From: Thermoflexaceae bacterium
Lineage (GTDB): Bacteria > Chloroflexota > Dehalococcoidia > Tepidiformales > Tepidiformaceae
Assembly (NCBI GenBank): GCA_015075555.1
Contig: JABTUD010000002.1
Location: 434,001 to 498,000 of the forward strand
Direction: 5' to 3'
Length of the DNA stretch: 64,000 nt
Shown: one piece after another, positions 54,153 to 63,222 of the stretch
Layout: each line of letters starts with the position of its first letter
Numbering within the stretch: the stretch's first letter is position 1
Notes under the pieces: generated by a model
What the model was told of the DNA's origin: nothing
Database searches by the model: none
The model's input: only the letters and a program-made list of their open reading frames with translations
Translations under genes and position numbers: made by a program

Positions 54153-54632
54153 ATGGATGAACTGAACGCAGACCTGGTCTTCGCAGCCCGGATGGCGCTG
54201 GCAGCGGCGCTCGCTTTTGTGATCGGCTGGGAGAGGGAGAGCCAGGGCAGCGCCGCCGGGGACCGGACGCACGCGATGGTGGCGCTGGGAGCCGCCGCCT
54301 TCACAAGCATCGGCGTGGAGTCGTTCCCGGCCACGGCCGAGAAGCTGATCGCGGGGGTTGTCACGGGCGTGGGGTTCCTGGGCGCGGGGATGATAATGCG
54401 CGACGGCACGAACGTGCGCGGTCTGACCACGGCAGCTGGGATCTGGGCGGTGTCAGCAGTGGGAGTGGTGGTTGGCGCGGGCGAGTACGTCCTTGGCGTG
54501 ATCCTGGCGTCCCTGATACTGCTCATCCTGAGCTGGGAGCGGCTGCCGTTCCTGTCGCGCGTGGGCCGCGTGAAGCGGCACCTGGAGGCCTCGGAAGAGC
54601 GCCGGGAGGAGCGCAGGCAGCCGGGCAAGTAG
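54153..54632 (+). CDS. MgtC/SapB-family membrane protein
   Basis: 159 residues, four or five membrane helices: ALAFVIGWERESQG near 19-32, GDRTHAMVALGAAAF, GVVTGVGFLGAGMIMRDG near 68-85, and GLTTAAGIWAVSAVGV, all hallmark MgtC/SapB segments. Only the membrane domain is present, without the C-terminal ACT-like domain. It lies 89 bp after the acidic protein and probably within the same riboswitch-controlled transcript. Confidence 0.92.
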   Translation: MDELNADLVFAARMALAAALAFVIGWERESQGSAAGDRTHAMVALGAAAFTSIGVESFPATAEKLIAGVVTGVGFLGAGMIMRDGTNVRGLTTAAGIWAVSAVGVVVGAGEYVLGVILASLILLILSWERLPFLSRVGRVKRHLEASEERREERRQPGK

Positions 54633-54670
54633 ACGCTGGCCGGCCCACTCCTGCCCGGGCGCCGTCGCCC

Positions 54671-55954
54671 CTACACCAGCAGGAGCGCTGGCTCGGAGAG
54701 CAGCTCGGCGAAGCGGGCAGCGAAGCGGGCGGCAGGGGCGCCATCCACAACACGATGGTCATAGGTGAGGCTGTAGGGCATCACCGGGCGGATCACCACC
54801 TGGCCGTCGATGGCGACGGGCCGATCGGTGACGGGGCCGATGGCGACGATCGCGGACTGGGGCTGGTTGATGATGGGCGTGCCCACGAACCAGCCGCCGC
54901 CCACGGTGGCCAGGTTGGTGACGGTAAAGGTGCCCCCGGAGACGTCGTCGGGAAGCAGTTGCCCGGCGCGGGCCTTCTCGACGAGGGCGGCCAGCTCCTT
55001 CGATACCTGGCGGAGCGGCTTCCGGTCGACGTTCCGGACGACGGGCACGATGAGCCCGCCCTCGATGCCCTGGTCGAGCGCGACGGCCACGCCGATGTTG
55101 ACGTCGTCCCAGACCCTGATCTCTTCGCCCACGATGCTGGAGTTGAGGATGGGCACATCGCGGAGGGCGCGCGCCGCCGCCATCACGATGATGTCGGTAT
55201 AGGTGGCGCGGAAGCCGAGCGATGCCTCCTGGGCGATCAGCTTCCGGCGCAGGGCGACGGTACCGGACATATCGGCCTCGCCGATGTAGGTGAGCTGGGC
55301 GGCAACCTGGAGGCTGCGGTGCATGTGCTCGGCAATGGCGCGGCGCATTCCCTTGATGGGGATAGTCGCTGCAACGCGCTTCCCATCGACGATCCCGGCA
55401 CTGGCGGACGCGGACGCCGGCGCCGGGGCGGCCACTGGTGCGGGCGCTGCCTGCCTCGCCGCGATGGCGCGCTCCACGTCCTCGCGGACGATGCGGCCGT
55501 CGGGCCCGGTGGGAGTGATGGCCGAGAGGTCGATGCCGTGTTCTTCGGCGATCTTCTTCGCCACGGGGGAGGCGCGGGTAGCGCCCTGGCGCCCGGGGAC
55601 GGCCGGCGCTTCTCCGGCGGGAGGGGGCGCAGCGCCGGGGCCGGGTTCGTCGGCGGGCTCCGGGGCGGTGGTCATGATGACGGGCGCGCCCTTCGCCTGG
55701 AGAGTGGCAAGCTCGGCCTCGGTCTCCGCCAGCAGGCCGATGACACGGCCGACGGGCACGGTCTCGTCTTCGGGCACGAGGAGGTGGAGCCAGCCTGAGT
55801 CCTGGGCTTCAACATCCCAGTTCGTCTTTTCGGTTTCGATGGTGACGACGACCTCACCGCGGTTGACGTGGCCGCCTTCGGGCACCTGCCACTTCACGAC
55901 GGTGGCCTCGATCATGGCCATGCCGAGCTTGGGGATGGCGACGTAGCCTGCCAT
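54671..55954 (-). CDS. 2-oxoacid dehydrogenase E2 (dihydrolipoamide acyltransferase)
   Basis: 427 residues: lipoyl domain with Lys43 in ETEKTNW, Ala/Pro linker, peripheral-subunit-binding domain near 135-170 (SPVAKKIAEEHGIDL), second linker, catalytic domain ending with DHRVVDG near 398. ATG 55954 gives the canonical MAGYVAIPKLGMAM start. The TEKTNW context of the lipoyl Lys resembles acetoin dehydrogenase E2. Third gene of the E1alpha-E1beta-E2 operon; no E3 in the window. Confidence 0.93.
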   Translation of the reverse strand: MAGYVAIPKLGMAMIEATVVKWQVPEGGHVNRGEVVVTIETEKTNWDVEAQDSGWLHLLVPEDETVPVGRVIGLLAETEAELATLQAKGAPVIMTTAPEPADEPGPGAAPPPAGEAPAVPGRQGATRASPVAKKIAEEHGIDLSAITPTGPDGRIVREDVERAIAARQAAPAPVAAPAPASASASAGIVDGKRVAATIPIKGMRRAIAEHMHRSLQVAAQLTYIGEADMSGTVALRRKLIAQEASLGFRATYTDIIVMAAARALRDVPILNSSIVGEEIRVWDDVNIGVAVALDQGIEGGLIVPVVRNVDRKPLRQVSKELAALVEKARAGQLLPDDVSGGTFTVTNLATVGGGWFVGTPIINQPQSAIVAIGPVTDRPVAIDGQVVIRPVMPYSLTYDHRVVDGAPAARFAARFAELLSEPALLLV

Positions 55955-55956
55955 TC

Positions 55957-56934
55957 CTATGCCTTGAGGGTGCGGCCCGTAACCGCTTCGATGGCGGCCA
56001 GAATGCTGGCCGGCTGGGGCAGCACGCTGGCCTCGATGAACCCGCCGGGGATAGGCAGGTTGGCGGCGCAGACCCGCTTCGGTGGTGCGTCCAGCGAGTC
56101 GAAAGCGCGTTCGATGACCTGGGTGATGATCTCGGCGCCCACGCCGCAGCGCTCGGTGTCTTCGTCGGCGACGACAAGGCGGCCCGTCTTCTCCACGGAG
56201 CGGACGATTGAATCGATATCGAGCGGCTCCAGGGTCCGCGGGTCTATCACCTCGACGCTCACGCGATCCTTGACTTCGTCGGCGACGCGGAGGGCGTGCT
56301 GGACCTGGAGGGCAGTGGCGACAACGGTGACATCGGTGCCTTCGCGCTTCACATCGGCGACGCCGAAGGGGACCGTGTACTCCTCCTCGGGCACGTCGCC
56401 GCGCAGGCCGAGCAGGCGCTTGTGGTAGAAGAAGACGACCGGGTTGTTGTCGCGGATGGCTGACTTCAGGAGGCCCTTGGCGTCGTAGGGCGTCGAAGGA
56501 ACGGCGAGCTTCAGCCCGGGGGTGTGCATGATGAGGGACTCGGGCGACATGGAGTGTTCGGGGCCGTTGCGGGCGCCGCCACCCATGGCAGCGAGGAAGA
56601 CGAGGGGCAGGCTCACCTTGCCGCCGTGAGCGAAGCGCCACTTGGCGGCGTTCACCAGCACCTCGTTGCCGGCGATGTAGATGAAGTCGGCGAACATGAA
56701 GTCGGCCACGGGGCGGTAGCCTGCCATGGCCGCGCCGAGGGCGGTGCCCGCCACCGCGGTCTCGCTGAGGGGGGTGTCGATGACGCGTGCGGGGCCGAAG
56801 CGCTGCACGAGCGTGGAGGTGACGCCGAAGGTACCCGCCTGGACATCTTCGCCGACGACGAACACTTTCTCATCGCGCGCCATCTCTTCGGCGAGCGCTT
56901 CCTGCATGGCGATGCGATAGGGGATGTCTCTCAT
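55957..56934 (-). CDS. 2-oxoacid dehydrogenase E1 beta subunit
   Basis: 325 residues: RIAMQEALAEEMARDEKVFVVGEDV at the start, TPLSETAVAGTALGAAMAG near 55, and GARNGPEHS near 123, all standard for pyruvate/acetoin dehydrogenase E1 beta. AGAGGAGT lies before the ATG. It follows E1 alpha by 15 bp and precedes E2 by 2 bp. Together with E1 alpha forms the thiamin-diphosphate decarboxylase. Confidence 0.94.
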   Translation of the reverse strand: MRDIPYRIAMQEALAEEMARDEKVFVVGEDVQAGTFGVTSTLVQRFGPARVIDTPLSETAVAGTALGAAMAGYRPVADFMFADFIYIAGNEVLVNAAKWRFAHGGKVSLPLVFLAAMGGGARNGPEHSMSPESLIMHTPGLKLAVPSTPYDAKGLLKSAIRDNNPVVFFYHKRLLGLRGDVPEEEYTVPFGVADVKREGTDVTVVATALQVQHALRVADEVKDRVSVEVIDPRTLEPLDIDSIVRSVEKTGRLVVADEDTERCGVGAEIITQVIERAFDSLDAPPKRVCAANLPIPGGFIEASVLPQPASILAAIEAVTGRTLKA

Positions 56935-56949
56935 GTCTGACTCCTCTGG

Positions 56950-57927
56950 TTAGCGGGCGTAAAGCAGTTCGCTGAGGATGGAGGCGTCCGGAGGGGGGCT
57001 CTCCATGGCGAAACGCTCAGCTTCGTCGGCCTCCGCGGCGGCTTCGGCGTCGATGCCGTCGAGCTCGCTTGCCGTGGCGACCTCCTCGCCGAGGAGCCTT
57101 TCGCGAAAGAGGAGGATGGGGTCGCGCCTCTTCCATTCTTCAACCTCTTCCGGTGGGCGGAGCTCGAAGTGGGCGACATCGGGAGCGCCTTCGGAGTGAG
57201 CGCGGAAGCGGTAGGTCTTGCACTCGACGAGCGAAGGGCCTTCGCCGGCGCGGGCGCGCTCGACCGCCCACTGGACGGCCTCGTGGACGGCGACCACGTC
57301 CTGGCCGTCGACCGTCTGTGAAGGCATGCCGTAGGGGATTGCGAGGTTGGCGATGTCCTCGCTGGCGAAGGCGTCGCGGAGCGGCATGAACTGGGCGTAG
57401 AGGTTGTTTTCGCAGACCCAGGCGATGGGGAGCTTCATGACGGAGGCCATGTTCATGGCCTCGTGCAGTGTGCCGCGATTGGAGGCGCCATCGCCAAAGA
57501 AGCAGACCACGGCCTGGCCGCGGTTGTTCATTTTCGCGGCTACGCCCCAGCCGAGGGTGACGGGGAAGGCCGAGCCGATGGTACCGGAGAAGCCGAGCAT
57601 GCCATGTTCGGGGTCGACGAAGTGGAAGCCGGCGACGCCGTTGCAGGCGCCGGTCGCCTTGCCGAAGTGCTCGGCCACGAACTCTCGCGGCGAGCCGCCC
57701 TTGGCGATGATATGGCCGATCCCGTGCCCGCGGTGGTGATACCAGACGAAGTCATCGGGCCGGAGGAAGGCGCAGCCGCCGACGCCAACGGCTTCTTCGC
57801 CGAGGCCGCTGTGGAAGAAGGAGACGGTCTTGCCATCGGCGATGCCCTGCACGATCTTCTCATCGAAACGGCGGGCACGGACCATGTTCGCGTAGAGCGT
57901 CTTCAGCTGTTCGTTGGAAAGGGGCAT
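56950..57927 (-). CDS. 2-oxoacid dehydrogenase E1 alpha subunit
   Basis: 325 residues with the thiamin-diphosphate motif GDGASNRGTLHEAMN through CENN (near 146-176) and the phosphorylation-loop region YRFRAHSEGAPD. GGAGGTCGTCGC precedes the ATG at 57927. The subunit size and E1alpha-E1beta-E2 order match pyruvate or acetoin dehydrogenase (AcoAB-like) complexes; the actual 2-oxoacid or acetoin substrate cannot be fixed from sequence alone. Confidence 0.94.
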   Translation of the reverse strand: MPLSNEQLKTLYANMVRARRFDEKIVQGIADGKTVSFFHSGLGEEAVGVGGCAFLRPDDFVWYHHRGHGIGHIIAKGGSPREFVAEHFGKATGACNGVAGFHFVDPEHGMLGFSGTIGSAFPVTLGWGVAAKMNNRGQAVVCFFGDGASNRGTLHEAMNMASVMKLPIAWVCENNLYAQFMPLRDAFASEDIANLAIPYGMPSQTVDGQDVVAVHEAVQWAVERARAGEGPSLVECKTYRFRAHSEGAPDVAHFELRPPEEVEEWKRRDPILLFRERLLGEEVATASELDGIDAEAAAEADEAERFAMESPPPDASILSELLYAR

Positions 57928-58294
57928 GCGACGACCTCCAGGGGCGACCTTGAGGCGCGGGGGACTGCCCGGCCCGGTGCGCCGTAGAAGGTTCTCTTAC
58001 GCTACGCACGCGCACCTGACAAGTGGGAGGGCGGCGCGGGCCGAGCGGTGCAACTCCGCCATCACGCCGGCGAGGCGAACACAGGCGCGGCGGGCGCGGC
58101 CGGTTTGCTGGCGGGTCAGACGGCCGCGGGTTGGTGGGGCGAGCGGGCGGGCCGCTAAAGGGATTTCAGGGGGAGGGATAGAGGGATTGCCCACGGGGAC
58201 CCTTAGTTTTCACTGATTCCGCCGCTCAATGAGCGCCCAGATTATCAGGAGTGAGCCGGCAACCATCCAGCACCGCGTCCGCGGAGGTAATCAG
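57928..58294. other. Divergent intergenic region between the E1 operon and the MCP gene
   Basis: 367 bp with no gene. GGAGGTAA at 58283 is the ribosome site of the MCP. AT-rich patches near 57996-58003 and 58203-58216 (AGTTTTCACTGATT) are the only promoter-like places; no clear -35/-10 pair is found. Confidence 0.4.
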
Positions 58295-60682
58295 ATGTCG
58301 AAGCTTGCCGGTAAGGCCAACGGGCTTCTCTCACGCTGCAATTTCTGGCTCAAGATCGCGATTGTGGTCACGCCGCTGACGCTGGTGGCGCTGTACCTGT
58401 CGGCTGCGCGCATCCAGGAGCAGCGGGCGACGCTTTCCGAGCTCAGTGACATGGAAGCGCTTTCGTCGCTGGCGGTGAAGGCAAGCGCTTTCGTCCATGA
58501 ATCGCAAAAGGAACGGGGCGTGACCGGGGTCTACGTGGGCAGCGGGGGAAAGCAATACGGACCGGAGCTCAAGGCCCAGCGGGCGATCACCGACAAGACT
58601 ATCGCCGACCTGGACGCGGCCCTGGGAAAGGTCAGGCCGGAGGCGTTCGGGGTGGAGTTCGTTTCGAACCTGCAGGCGGCGCAGAAATTCGTGGATGAGC
58701 TGGCGGCGCACCGAAGCAAGGTGGACACGCTGGCTGCCAGGGGCACCGAGGGCATCGATTACTACTCGAATCAGAACGGCGCCTGGCTGAACGTCATCGC
58801 CCACATTGGCAAGGTGAGCCCCGATGCGGAACTCGCCAAGATGCTTTCGGCCTATGTGAACTTCATGCAGGCGAAGGAGCGCATGGGGCGGGAACGCGCC
58901 TTGATGAGCAACGCATTCGCGCGCGGGCACTTCAACGAGGGCGAATTCGCGCGCTTTGCCGGGTTCGTTAGCGCCCAGGATGCGTACACGGAGGCCTTCC
59001 GGGCCTCGGCCACGCCGGAGCTGGTGGCGTTCTTTGAGCAGACGGTGAAAGGAAAGCCTGTCGAGGCGATCGCGACAATGCGGAAGGTGGCCTACGAGCA
59101 CGCGGCCAGCGACGACCTTGGGGGAGTGGACGGGGGCGAGTGGTATACGGCCCAGACGGAGAAGATCGACCTCGCGAAGGTAGTTGAGGACCGGATCGCC
59201 TCTGACCTGCAGGGCCTGGCCGGCGCCCTCCAGGGCGACGCGCGGACGGCGCTCACCCTGACCATCACGGTCAGCCTGCTCGCGCTGGCCATCTCGGCGG
59301 GGGCGGCCTACGTGGTAGCGAGCGGCATCCGCTCGAGCGTGAACGCGATCATCTCGCGGCTGGATTCGATGAAGGGGAACGAGATCGCGTCGCTTGAGAG
59401 CGCTATCGGAGCGGCCAGCAAGGGTGACCTGACGGTCGAGGCGCGCACCGTGACGGCCAGGATCGAGGAGTACGGCACGGATGAGATGGGGAAGGCGGCA
59501 GCGACCATCAACGCGATGCTGGAACAGCTGCTGGCGACGATTGCCGGCTACAACGGCATGCGCGCCGCACTGGGCGAGCTGATTACGGGTGTCCGGGACG
59601 AAGCGGCATCGGTGATGTCGCTCTCCGATCAGCTCCGCGAGGCCTCGGACCAGATGGCGGGGGCCACGGGCCAGATTGCCCAGGCAACGAACGAAGTCAC
59701 CAACTCGGCAGTTTCGCTGAGCGCCCTCGCGGGACAGAGCTCGAGCACGCTGGAGCGGGTGTCGGCAGGCGCGCACGAGATGTCGGCCGCCGCCGAGGGG
59801 AACTCGGCTTCGGCGGAGCAGTCGCGCAGTGAAGCGGAGCTGATGGGCAAGCGCATCGCACTCGTGGCAGCGGGTTCGGACGAGGCGACGAAGGTGGCGG
59901 AGGCTTCGCTGAGCGCCGCCCAGCAGGGCCAGGTGGCAGTGCAGCAGGCTGTGGCGTCAATGGTCTCGATCTGCTCGGCGGTTGAGCATGCCCAGGCGAC
60001 GGTGAACCAGCTGGGCGAATACGGCCAGCAGATCGGCGACATCGTCAAGGTCATCGATGAGATTGCGGCGCAGACCAACCTCCTGGCGCTCAATGCGGCG
60101 ATAGAGGCGGCCCGCGCGGGCGAGCAGGGCCGTGGTTTCGCCGTTGTGGCCGACAACGTCCGCGGCCTGGCAGAGCGGTCGAGCACGTCGACCAAGGAGA
60201 TCGCCGCTCTGATCGCGCGGGTGCAGGAGGGGACGCGGGAGGCGGTGACGGCGATGGCCACGGGAGTGCGCGATGTCGAAGCGGGACGAGAGGTGACGGC
60301 CTCGGCGGGAGAGGCGCTGGAGTCGATCATCGCGACGGTGGAGCAGTCGGCGGCGCAGATGCAGCAGATAGCCCGCGACACCCAGGCGCTGGCGGCGGGC
60401 GCGGAACGAATCGTGCGGTCGGCCGGGGAGATCGCAGAGATGGCGACGCGGTCGGCTCAAAGCGCGGGCGAGATGGCGCAGGGAACGAGCCGCGTCACCG
60501 AGGCGATCCTCCAGGTGAGCGCGACAAGCGAGCAGACCTCGGCCTCGGCGGAGGAGGTTTCGGCCTCGACGCAGGAGCTATCGGCGCAGTCCGAGGAGCT
60601 CGTGGCGACCGCGAATGCGATGCGCGAGATGGCGGCGCGCCTGCAGAGCGCAGTCGCTCAATTCCGCCTCACGGCTTCGTAG
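58295..60682 (+). CDS. Methyl-accepting chemotaxis protein with NIT sensor domain
   Basis: 795 residues from ATG 58295 (GGAGGT 6 bp upstream). First membrane helix near 19-37, then a periplasmic NIT-type (nitrate/nitrite sensing) helical domain near 50-300 with [16 protein letters not shown] and [12 protein letters not shown]. Second helix near 318-345, HAMP, then a long MCP signalling domain whose hairpin tip [20 protein letters not shown] lies near 588. Signals to CheA at the start of the window. A Glu/Gln-rich methylation region is present. Confidence 0.93.
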   Translation: MSKLAGKANGLLSRCNFWLKIAIVVTPLTLVALYLSAARIQEQRATLSELSDMEALSSLAVKASAFVHESQKERGVTGVYVGSGGKQYGPELKAQRAITDKTIADLDAALGKVRPEAFGVEFVSNLQAAQKFVDELAAHRSKVDTLAARGTEGIDYYSNQNGAWLNVIAHIGKVSPDAELAKMLSAYVNFMQAKERMGRERALMSNAFARGHFNEGEFARFAGFVSAQDAYTEAFRASATPELVAFFEQTVKGKPVEAIATMRKVAYEHAASDDLGGVDGGEWYTAQTEKIDLAKVVEDRIASDLQGLAGALQGDARTALTLTITVSLLALAISAGAAYVVASGIRSSVNAIISRLDSMKGNEIASLESAIGAASKGDLTVEARTVTARIEEYGTDEMGKAAATINAMLEQLLATIAGYNGMRAALGELITGVRDEAASVMSLSDQLREASDQMAGATGQIAQATNEVTNSAVSLSALAGQSSSTLERVSAGAHEMSAAAEGNSASAEQSRSEAELMGKRIALVAAGSDEATKVAEASLSAAQQGQVAVQQAVASMVSICSAVEHAQATVNQLGEYGQQIGDIVKVIDEIAAQTNLLALNAAIEAARAGEQGRGFAVVADNVRGLAERSSTSTKEIAALIARVQEGTREAVTAMATGVRDVEAGREVTASAGEALESIIATVEQSAAQMQQIARDTQALAAGAERIVRSAGEIAEMATRSAQSAGEMAQGTSRVTEAILQVSATSEQTSASAEEVSASTQELSAQSEELVATANAMREMAARLQSAVAQFRLTAS

Positions 60683-60727
60683 CGGACCGAGGAGGCCGGC
60701 AGCGCGGGGCGGGCCGATCTGCGTGGA

Positions 60728-61147
60728 TCACGCCGGCCGGAAGCGCGGAAGGGTGATCTCGTCATCGATGTCGTCCCAGTCGACCATGACGAGCATGCCC
60801 GGGCGGATCTCTTCGTTGGGGATGCCCACCAGGTTGCTGGTGATCATCGCGCCGCCGCAGTCGTGGAGGCGGACCACGACGGTGTTGTAGGGGACGGCAT
60901 CGGCCACGGCCGGGTGGAATGGACGGTGGGTGATGGTCCATGTGTAGACTTCGCCGATGCCTTCCGAGACGACCCATTCGTATTCGCGGCTGTGGCAGGC
61001 GTGGCAAATGGGCGCGGGCGCGAAGCGGAACCGGCCGCAGGCGGCACACCGCTGGACCTGGAGGCGATGCTGGCGGCAGGCCTCCCAGAACTCACGCGTA
61101 TCGGGGCCAGGGGCGGGTACGGGCATGGTGGGGCCGAAGAGGGGCAT
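60728..61147 (-). CDS. DUF35 OB-fold protein with zinc ribbon
   Basis: 139 residues: REFWEACRQHRLQVQRC helix, four zinc Cys (CAACG and CHAC, near 33-51), then the OB-fold (YTWTITHRPFHPAVADAVPY). The family binds acyl-CoA and partners thiolase-like enzymes. It lies 62 bp downstream of such a gene on the same strand. GGAG precedes the ATG. Confidence 0.9.
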   Translation of the reverse strand: MPLFGPTMPVPAPGPDTREFWEACRQHRLQVQRCAACGRFRFAPAPICHACHSREYEWVVSEGIGEVYTWTITHRPFHPAVADAVPYNTVVVRLHDCGGAMITSNLVGIPNEEIRPGMLVMVDWDDIDDEITLPRFRPA

Positions 61148-61209
61148 GGGGCAGGCTCCTGGCGGTTATGGTGAGTCGAGACTACTGCGGAAGCGGGCGC
61201 CGGCACGGG

Positions 61210-62397
61210 CTATCGTCTCAGGACCAGGGCGCTTGAAGGCATGGCTGAAGGCCCGGAGGTGACCAGGCATGTGTTTGCGCCTTCCACCTGGCAGGTGGAT
61301 GCGCCGCGCAACTGGCGAACGCCTTCGATGAGATTGTTGAATCCATGGATGTAGGCCTCGGCAAGGCCGCCGCCGGCGGTGTTGATGGGTATTGAACCGC
61401 CGGGCCAGGCGATGGCGCCGCTTTCGACGAATGGGCCACCTTCACCCCGCTTGCAGAAGCCGAAATCCTCAAGCGCCATGACGACCTGCCCGGTGAACGT
61501 TTCGAACACCTGGGCGACGCCGATCTCGGCGGGGCCGATACCGGCGCGGGCGTAGAGATCGCGCGCCACTTCCTCCATGCCAGCGGTATTGAAACGCCCC
61601 TGGTGGCGCAGCTGGTTGTAGAGCTGGTCGGGAGGCCCGCTCCCTTCGGCGGCGGCAAGGAGGTAGACGGGGAGCTGGCGCAGGGAGCGGGCCCGCTCCG
61701 CGCTGACCACAACCACGGCCCCGGCGCCGTCGGCCTCCTGGGTACAGTCGTGGAGGCGGTAGGGGTCGGCAATGAGGGGGCCGCGCTGGTGGTCATCGAT
61801 GGTGATGGGACGGCCGTAGTGGATAGCGTTGGGGTTACGCTGGGCGTTGGCGTTCTGGGCGACTGCGATCGCGCCGAACTGGCGGCTGGTTGTCCCGAAG
61901 TCGATCATGTGGCGCCGGGCCTGCATGGCGTAGAACTGGCTGGGGACGAAGGCGCCAAAGGGCTGGAGGAAATCCCAGCGGAAGGCATCGTTGCCGCCGA
62001 CGGGCTCGGCGCGGGTGATGGCTTTGCCGGCGTTGGTGGGGATGAGCCTGCCGCTGAGCGACCGGTAGGAGACGACAACTTCGGCCGCGCCGGAGGCGAT
62101 CGCCATGGCGGCATGGTGAATGGTGCCGGCCAGCGATTCGCCGCCGCCCGGGTAGCGGTCCATGAAGCGCGTCTGCCGGACGCCGAGGGTCTGGGCGAGC
62201 GTGTAGGGGTCAGTGGGCTCGATGCCGTAGGTGACAAAGCCGTCGATCTCGATGGGACTGACGCCGGCGTCCTCACAGGCGTTGAGAATCGCCTCCAGGG
62301 CGAGGGAGAGAGCCGAACGGCCGCTGGCGCCGGGGCGCGAATAGCGCGTGTGCCCAATGCCGGCGATGGCAACCCGGTCCCTGAGGTTCCATGTCAT
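61210..62397 (-). CDS. Thiolase-like protein (SCP2/lipid-transfer type), probable aldolase
   Basis: 395 residues of thiolase fold starting RVAIAGIGHTRYSR. The nucleophile Cys site reads YPGGGESLAG, without Cys, and the GHP motif reads NTAGGGLAEAYIHGFNN. Such Cys-less thiolase homologues paired with DUF35 proteins (for example Ltp2 with its DUF35 partner in steroid side-chain breakdown) are retro-aldolases, so a C-C cleaving role on a beta-hydroxyacyl-CoA is the best inference. ATG 62397. Confidence 0.85.
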   Translation of the reverse strand: MTWNLRDRVAIAGIGHTRYSRPGASGRSALSLALEAILNACEDAGVSPIEIDGFVTYGIEPTDPYTLAQTLGVRQTRFMDRYPGGGESLAGTIHHAAMAIASGAAEVVVSYRSLSGRLIPTNAGKAITRAEPVGGNDAFRWDFLQPFGAFVPSQFYAMQARRHMIDFGTTSRQFGAIAVAQNANAQRNPNAIHYGRPITIDDHQRGPLIADPYRLHDCTQEADGAGAVVVVSAERARSLRQLPVYLLAAAEGSGPPDQLYNQLRHQGRFNTAGMEEVARDLYARAGIGPAEIGVAQVFETFTGQVVMALEDFGFCKRGEGGPFVESGAIAWPGGSIPINTAGGGLAEAYIHGFNNLIEGVRQLRGASTCQVEGANTCLVTSGPSAMPSSALVLRR

Positions 62398-62571
62398 CCG
62401 AATCGATCCTTACGCGGGGCGAATGGGGGTTCCCCGGGAGCTCCCGTCCCCCTCAGGTGACCGGGAGCGGAATGGTCCCTTTGCCTGGGTCGCGGGCGCA
62501 CCCCCGCGGGAACGGGCGCGGGGATGAGCCATTGCCGGGCCGGGCGCGCTCCCGGTACGGCTGGATGGCGG

Positions 62572-63048
62572 TCATCGAACAACGCGGTCTCCCCTGTTCG
62601 CAAAGACCCACGCTGACATGAGCGCGAAGCGGATCACGGTCGCGACGCCGCCCGAGCCAACGGCGAGGAGGGTCTCCACGAATTGCCGGGGCTCGTGGAC
62701 GAGGCTGAGGGCGGTGTGGAGCGTGAGGGTGGAGGCGCCCAGGCCCAGCAGGTAGGCGGCGCCGTAGCGGGCGCCCTGGATGGCGAGGGCGTCCCCGGTG
62801 TCCTTGAAGGTGTAGCGCCGGTTTGCGCCGAAGTTGAAGGCCATGGTGAGGGTGAGCGCCACGACGTTGGCGACCAGGGGGTCCAGGTAGACCCTTCCCA
62901 GGGCGTAGAGGCCCACGAAGGCGACCGTACAGACGGCGCCGATCAGGGCGAAGGAGAGGAAGGTGCGGGCGCTGCCCGGGGACGGAATCGCGAGCCAGAA
63001 AGGCGCCCGGGGTCGACGCGGCCGTCCGCCGGCCTGGTCGCGGATCAC
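62572..63048 (-). CDS. GtrA-like membrane protein
   Basis: 158 residues from GTG 63048. Four membrane helices with FLSFALIGAVCTVAF, ANVVALTLTMAFNFGANRRYTF (the family-typical N-x-x-x-N-R-x-Y/W-T-F) and a C-terminal helix before FANR. GtrA proteins take part in export of polyprenyl-linked sugars for surface glycans. Divergent from a GT-C glycosyltransferase-like gene, which supports a surface-glycan role. Confidence 0.85.
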   Translation of the reverse strand: MIRDQAGGRPRRPRAPFWLAIPSPGSARTFLSFALIGAVCTVAFVGLYALGRVYLDPLVANVVALTLTMAFNFGANRRYTFKDTGDALAIQGARYGAAYLLGLGASTLTLHTALSLVHEPRQFVETLLAVGSGGVATVIRFALMSAWVFANRGDRVVR

Positions 63049-63222
63049 GTGGTGGGCCTCACGGGCGGATTGTATCGGCGGAGGCGGTTGCCTTCCACGA
63101 ACAGCGGCGAGTGCAGGTGGGCCGCCCGGTCTGGCCCGTGACCGGCGCGCCCCGTAATGTTGGGCTCCCGGACGGGTGCGGCGGGAGCGGCGGGCCGGGC
63201 ACAACGGGGCGAGGAGGGTCTG

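Noticed and set aside
54671-56641. Longer start for the E2 gene
   Set aside because: The extra residues are a shifted-frame shadow of the E1 beta gene; ATG 55954 gives the canonical lipoyl-domain start.
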